8,218 nucleotides of DNA from assembly GCA_017631745.1 (NCBI GenBank), contig JAGBSR010000209.1:1-8218 (forward strand). Reading direction: 5' to 3'. Within the stretch, counting starts at the first letter, position 1; each line of letters begins with the position of its first letter. The notes under the pieces are model-generated. The model did no database searches. It saw nothing but the letters and a program-made list of their open reading frames with translations, and had not been told where the DNA came from. This document shows, one piece after another, positions 5,904 through 8,218 of the stretch. A program made the position numbers and the translations under genes. Origin of the DNA: Clostridia bacterium. GTDB lineage: Bacteria; Bacillota; Clostridia; Oscillospirales; Acutalibacteraceae.

Positions 5904-6428
5904 GTGATTCCTTTGAATAAAAACAAATTAACATCGGCAAAAATAAAATTATATTCCGTAATTTCTATTGTTCTTCTGGTACTCGCTGACCAGATTATCA
6001 AGCTTTTTGTCGATATGTACCTTAAGCCTGTCGGCAGTGTACCTGTAATATATAAAATATTGCAGCTGTCTTATTATGAAAACGATGGTGCCATGATGGG
6101 AATGATGAGCGGTAAAACCGTCACAATGACCGTGCTTGCAGTTATTTGCCTTGGCGTAATTGCCTTTGTGATTTTTTCGGGCAAGGTTAAGTTCGGTGTT
6201 GATTATTGCTGTATTGTGTTGATGATGTCAGGCGGTCTCGGTAATATCATCGACAGAATATTCAGAGGTTATGTAATAGATTATATTGAGGTTTTATTTG
6301 TAGATTTTTATATTTTCAACTTTGCCGATTGCCTTGTGACATGTGCGGCAATATTGATGATATGTAATCAGATTTATGAAATTGCAAAAGAGCGAAAAGC
6401 TAAGAAAGAGAAGGCAGCCGATGATTAA
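5904..6428 (+). CDS. lspA: Lipoprotein signal peptidase (signal peptidase II)
   Basis: LspA is a membrane aspartyl protease that removes the signal peptide from diacylglyceryl-modified prolipoproteins. The 174-residue product has four likely membrane helices (about 15-36, 73-92, 100-113 and 137-155) and a basic C-terminal tail. Family motifs are ADQIIK (28-33), ENDGAMMGMMSG (59-70, where most members have NxGAAFG), GGLGNIIDR (110-118) and FNFAD (138-142); D117 and D142 are the expected catalytic pair. GTG at 5904 is taken as start, two bases after the preceding stop codon. It has no convincing ribosome binding site and may depend on coupling or reinitiation. TTG at 5913 is an alternative, 8 bases after a weak AAGAG. 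The gene overlaps rluD by 8 bases, matching the lspA-rluD (ylyB) pair of Bacillus. The family is certain; the exact start is not. Confidence 0.95.
   Translation: MIPLNKNKLTSAKIKLYSVISIVLLVLADQIIKLFVDMYLKPVGSVPVIYKILQLSYYENDGAMMGMMSGKTVTMTVLAVICLGVIAFVIFSGKVKFGVDYCCIVLMMSGGLGNIIDRIFRGYVIDYIEVLFVDFYIFNFADCLVTCAAILMICNQIYEIAKERKAKKEKAADD
6408..6414 (+). promoter_or_regulatory. Ribosome binding site of rluD inside lspA
   Basis: GAGAAGG within the last codons of lspA stands 6 bases before the ATG at 6421. It supports that start over upstream in-frame alternatives, which would add a Lys/Arg-rich extension unlike the family's N-terminus. Confidence 0.6.
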
Positions 6429-7347
6429 CGCCCATATTATCAGAGTTACAGACGAAAATGTCGGTGAAAGAATTGATAAAGTAATATGTCAGGCTGTCGA
6501 CGGTTTGAGCCGCTCTGCTGTGCAAAAAATCATCGATGAAGGCAATGTCAGCGTCGGTGATAATGTTATTTCAAAAAATTACAAGGCTCGAAGCAACGAT
6601 GTTATAAAGGTTATAATTCCTCAGGCTAAGGAGCTTGAAATTACTGCTGAAGATATTCCACTCGACATCAGATATGAAGACAGTGACCTTTTGGTTGTAA
6701 ATAAGCCTAAAGGAATGGTTGTACATCCTGCGGCAGGTAATTATGACGGCACTCTCGTAAATGCACTTATGCATCACTGCAAAGGCTCTTTATCCGGTAT
6801 CAACGGAGTTATCCGACCTGGCATCGTACACCGGATCGACAAGGATACAAGCGGTCTTCTTATAGTTGCAAAAAACGATTTTGCTCATATTAATCTCGCC
6901 GAGCAGATAAAAGTTCACTCATTTACAAGAGAATATCAGAGTGTTGTTTACGGAAAATTCAAAAATGAAAGCGGTTTGGTTGATGCGCCAATCGGAAGAC
7001 ATCCCGTAGACAGAAAGAAAATGGCGGTTACGCCTAAAAATTCAAAAAATGCCGTTACACATTATAAGGTTATAAATGAATATGACGGCTTTACACATTT
7101 GGGGCTTCGTCTTGAAACAGGCAGAACTCATCAGATAAGAGTACATATGGCTTATATCGGGCACCCTGTTGCAGGTGATGCGGTTTACGGCCCTAAGAAG
7201 GTGATTGAATCACTGTCGGGTCAATGCTTACATGCAGGTCTGATCGGCTTTAAACACCCGAGAACAAACGAATATATCGAAATTAAAAGCGAATTACCGG
7301 AGTATTTCACTTCTTTCCTGAGGAGGATAGATAAAAATGGCAGATAA
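6421..7347 (+). CDS. rluD: RluD-type (RluA family) 23S rRNA pseudouridine synthase
   Basis: This enzyme isomerises specific uridines of 23S rRNA to pseudouridine during large-subunit assembly. The 308-residue product begins with an S4 RNA-binding domain (GERIDKVICQAVDGLSRSAV through about residue 65), then the RluA-family catalytic domain. Visible are LLVVNKPKGMVVHPAAGNYDGTLVNAL (90-116), GIVHRIDKDTSGLLIVAKN with the catalytic Asp at D140, REYQSVVYG, PIGRHPVDRKKM, and GRTHQIRVHMAYIGHPVAGDAVYG. The S4 domain plus this motif set fits RluD and Bacillus YlyB better than RluA, but the exact uridines modified cannot be read from sequence. The ATG at 6421 overlaps the lspA stop (ATGATTAA), so translation is likely coupled; the 3' end overlaps the next gene by 11 bases. 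The position after lspA is the conserved Firmicute arrangement. Confidence 0.94.
   Translation: MINAHIIRVTDENVGERIDKVICQAVDGLSRSAVQKIIDEGNVSVGDNVISKNYKARSNDVIKVIIPQAKELEITAEDIPLDIRYEDSDLLVVNKPKGMVVHPAAGNYDGTLVNALMHHCKGSLSGINGVIRPGIVHRIDKDTSGLLIVAKNDFAHINLAEQIKVHSFTREYQSVVYGKFKNESGLVDAPIGRHPVDRKKMAVTPKNSKNAVTHYKVINEYDGFTHLGLRLETGRTHQIRVHMAYIGHPVAGDAVYGPKKVIESLSGQCLHAGLIGFKHPRTNEYIEIKSELPEYFTSFLRRIDKNGR
7321..7326 (+). promoter_or_regulatory. Consensus ribosome binding site inside rluD
   Basis: A perfect AGGAGG encodes two Arg codons near the RluD C-terminus and lies 10 bases before the ATG at 7337 of the HAD phosphatase gene. It fixes that start and shows that the 3' end of rluD doubles as the leader of the next gene. 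Confidence 0.75.
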
Positions 7348-8179
7348 TAAAAAGATAGATTTATCCAACTGGCTTCTTGCCAGTGACATTGACGGTACTT
7401 TAAACGACAAGACCAGAAAACTCGTTTACAGAAATTATGATATGATTCAGAGATTTATAAATGAGCACGGAGGCAATTTTACTCTCGCTTCCGGCAGAAG
7501 TCCTGAGTCAATGAGAAAGCACTTTAAGAGACTCGATATAGCAGACGGAAAAGCTATTGTATTGAACGGTGCAGGTATTTATGATTTTGCCGAAGAAAAA
7601 ATGGTTTGGCACAGCCCTATGAATGAACACTGTATCGATATGGTAAGACAAAGTGTTAAAAAGTTCCCGACTCTTGCTTTTCAGGTAATTACTGACAAAG
7701 CAGTGTATCTTTTCAGACCCACAGCCACAGCAAGAATTCTTGCTGTGAATGCTCAGCTTCCTATTAAGTATTACTACAACTTTGAGTCAATACCAAAGGA
7801 GAATTGGTACAAGGTAATTTATACAGCTATTCCTCCCGCAATTCAGGCGGTAAAGAAATTTATTGAAAAGCTTTCAGATACAACTGAAAATCTTATGCTC
7901 TCATCAGTCTGGAGCTATGAAATGGTAAACGAAGACACAAATAAGGGTGTTGCGGTGCTCAAGCTCGCAGATATTTTAGGCGTAGATCACGGTAAAACTG
8001 CTGCTATTGGTGACTATTTCAATGATTATGAGATGCTTAAAAGGGTTGCTCTTCCTGCTTGCTGCGGACAGGCACCCAAGGGCATGAAGGAGATTTCTAG
8101 GTTTGTTGCAGGACACTGTAATCATGGTGCTGTTGCAGACTTGATAGAATATATTATAAACAACCATAATATTTTTTAA
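7337..8179 (+). CDS. Cof-type HAD family phosphatase
   Basis: This is a haloacid dehalogenase superfamily phosphohydrolase of the Cof subfamily (IIB cap), Mg2+-dependent and cytoplasmic, usually acting on sugar phosphates, nucleotides or related small metabolites. In the 280-residue product, motif I is SDIDGTL with nucleophile D17 and acid/base D19. Motif II is LASGRS with S52, the cap spans about 85-190, motif III Lys is K203 in NEDTNKGVAVLKL, and motif IV is GDYFND (225-230). All catalytic residues are present, so it should be active. The substrate cannot be predicted; the cap sequence suggests nothing specific to me. The start has a perfect AGGAGG 10 bases upstream and overlaps rluD by 11 bases, and the next gene begins 11 bases after its stop. 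In Bacillus pyrR follows rluD, so this position is a departure from that order. Confidence 0.92.
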   Translation: MADNKKIDLSNWLLASDIDGTLNDKTRKLVYRNYDMIQRFINEHGGNFTLASGRSPESMRKHFKRLDIADGKAIVLNGAGIYDFAEEKMVWHSPMNEHCIDMVRQSVKKFPTLAFQVITDKAVYLFRPTATARILAVNAQLPIKYYYNFESIPKENWYKVIYTAIPPAIQAVKKFIEKLSDTTENLMLSSVWSYEMVNEDTNKGVAVLKLADILGVDHGKTAAIGDYFNDYEMLKRVALPACCGQAPKGMKEISRFVAGHCNHGAVADLIEYIINNHNIF

Positions 8180-8190
8180 GGAGGATTAAT

Positions 8191-8218
8191 ATGGAAGACA
8201 TTAAAAAGTTGCAGCTTA
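8191..8218 (+). CDS. Start of an unidentified gene, cut by window edge
   Basis: An ATG at 8191 opens a frame reading MEDIKKLQL to the window end. AAGGAGG at 8178-8184, overlapping the preceding stop codon, stands 6 bases upstream, an excellent ribosome binding site. With only nine residues no family can be named. The 11-base gap implies it belongs to the same transcript. Confidence 0.7.

Noticed and set aside
6376..6420. N-terminal extension of rluD into lspA
   Set aside because: The extension would begin at a TTG and give a Lys/Arg-rich leader not seen in the family; ATG 6421 has a well-placed ribosome binding site.

Overview
The window is 8.2 kb of tightly packed, entirely plus-strand housekeeping DNA. 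It is most likely from an anaerobic low-to-mid GC Firmicute of class Clostridia (probably Oscillospirales/Ruminococcaceae). This rests on gene order, AGGAGG-type ribosome binding sites, the Clostridia-style DKHAAHERI endonuclease motif in MutL, and the neighbourhood of sepF, a DivIVA-like gene, lspA and rluD. The taxonomic call is inference from order and protein character, not from a database search.

Layout from left to right: the C-terminal two-thirds of mutL (cut by the window edge); miaA; a membrane-anchored HlyD-like adaptor protein; the PLP-homeostasis gene yggS (ylmE); the division gene sepF (ylmF); a DivIVA-like coiled-coil gene; the lipoprotein signal peptidase lspA; an RluD-type 23S rRNA pseudouridine synthase; a Cof-type HAD phosphatase; and the first nine codons of another gene. 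The largest gap between genes is 37 bases, three neighbouring pairs overlap, and I see no factor-independent terminator. No stretch longer than 300 bases lacks a gene. There are no RNA genes, mobile elements or CRISPR arrays.

Functionally the block joins DNA mismatch repair and tRNA modification (mutL-miaA, the usual pair) to a reduced form of the ylm/divIVA division cluster (yggS-sepF-divIVA-lspA-rluD). In Bacillus subtilis the matching cluster has ylmG and ylmH between sepF and divIVA, and ileS before lspA; here all three are absent from those positions. SepF would tether FtsZ to the membrane, the DivIVA-like protein would mark curved or septal membrane, LspA matures lipoproteins, and the HlyD-like protein is an extracytoplasmic, membrane-anchored protein with no transporter partner next to it.

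Nothing here looks like a new defence or mobile system. The points most worth following are a good sigma-A-type promoter inside the 3' part of yggS that would let sepF and the genes after it be transcribed separately, the orphan HlyD-like protein embedded in a division cluster, and the unusual N-terminus and strongly acidic aromatic tail of the DivIVA-like protein.
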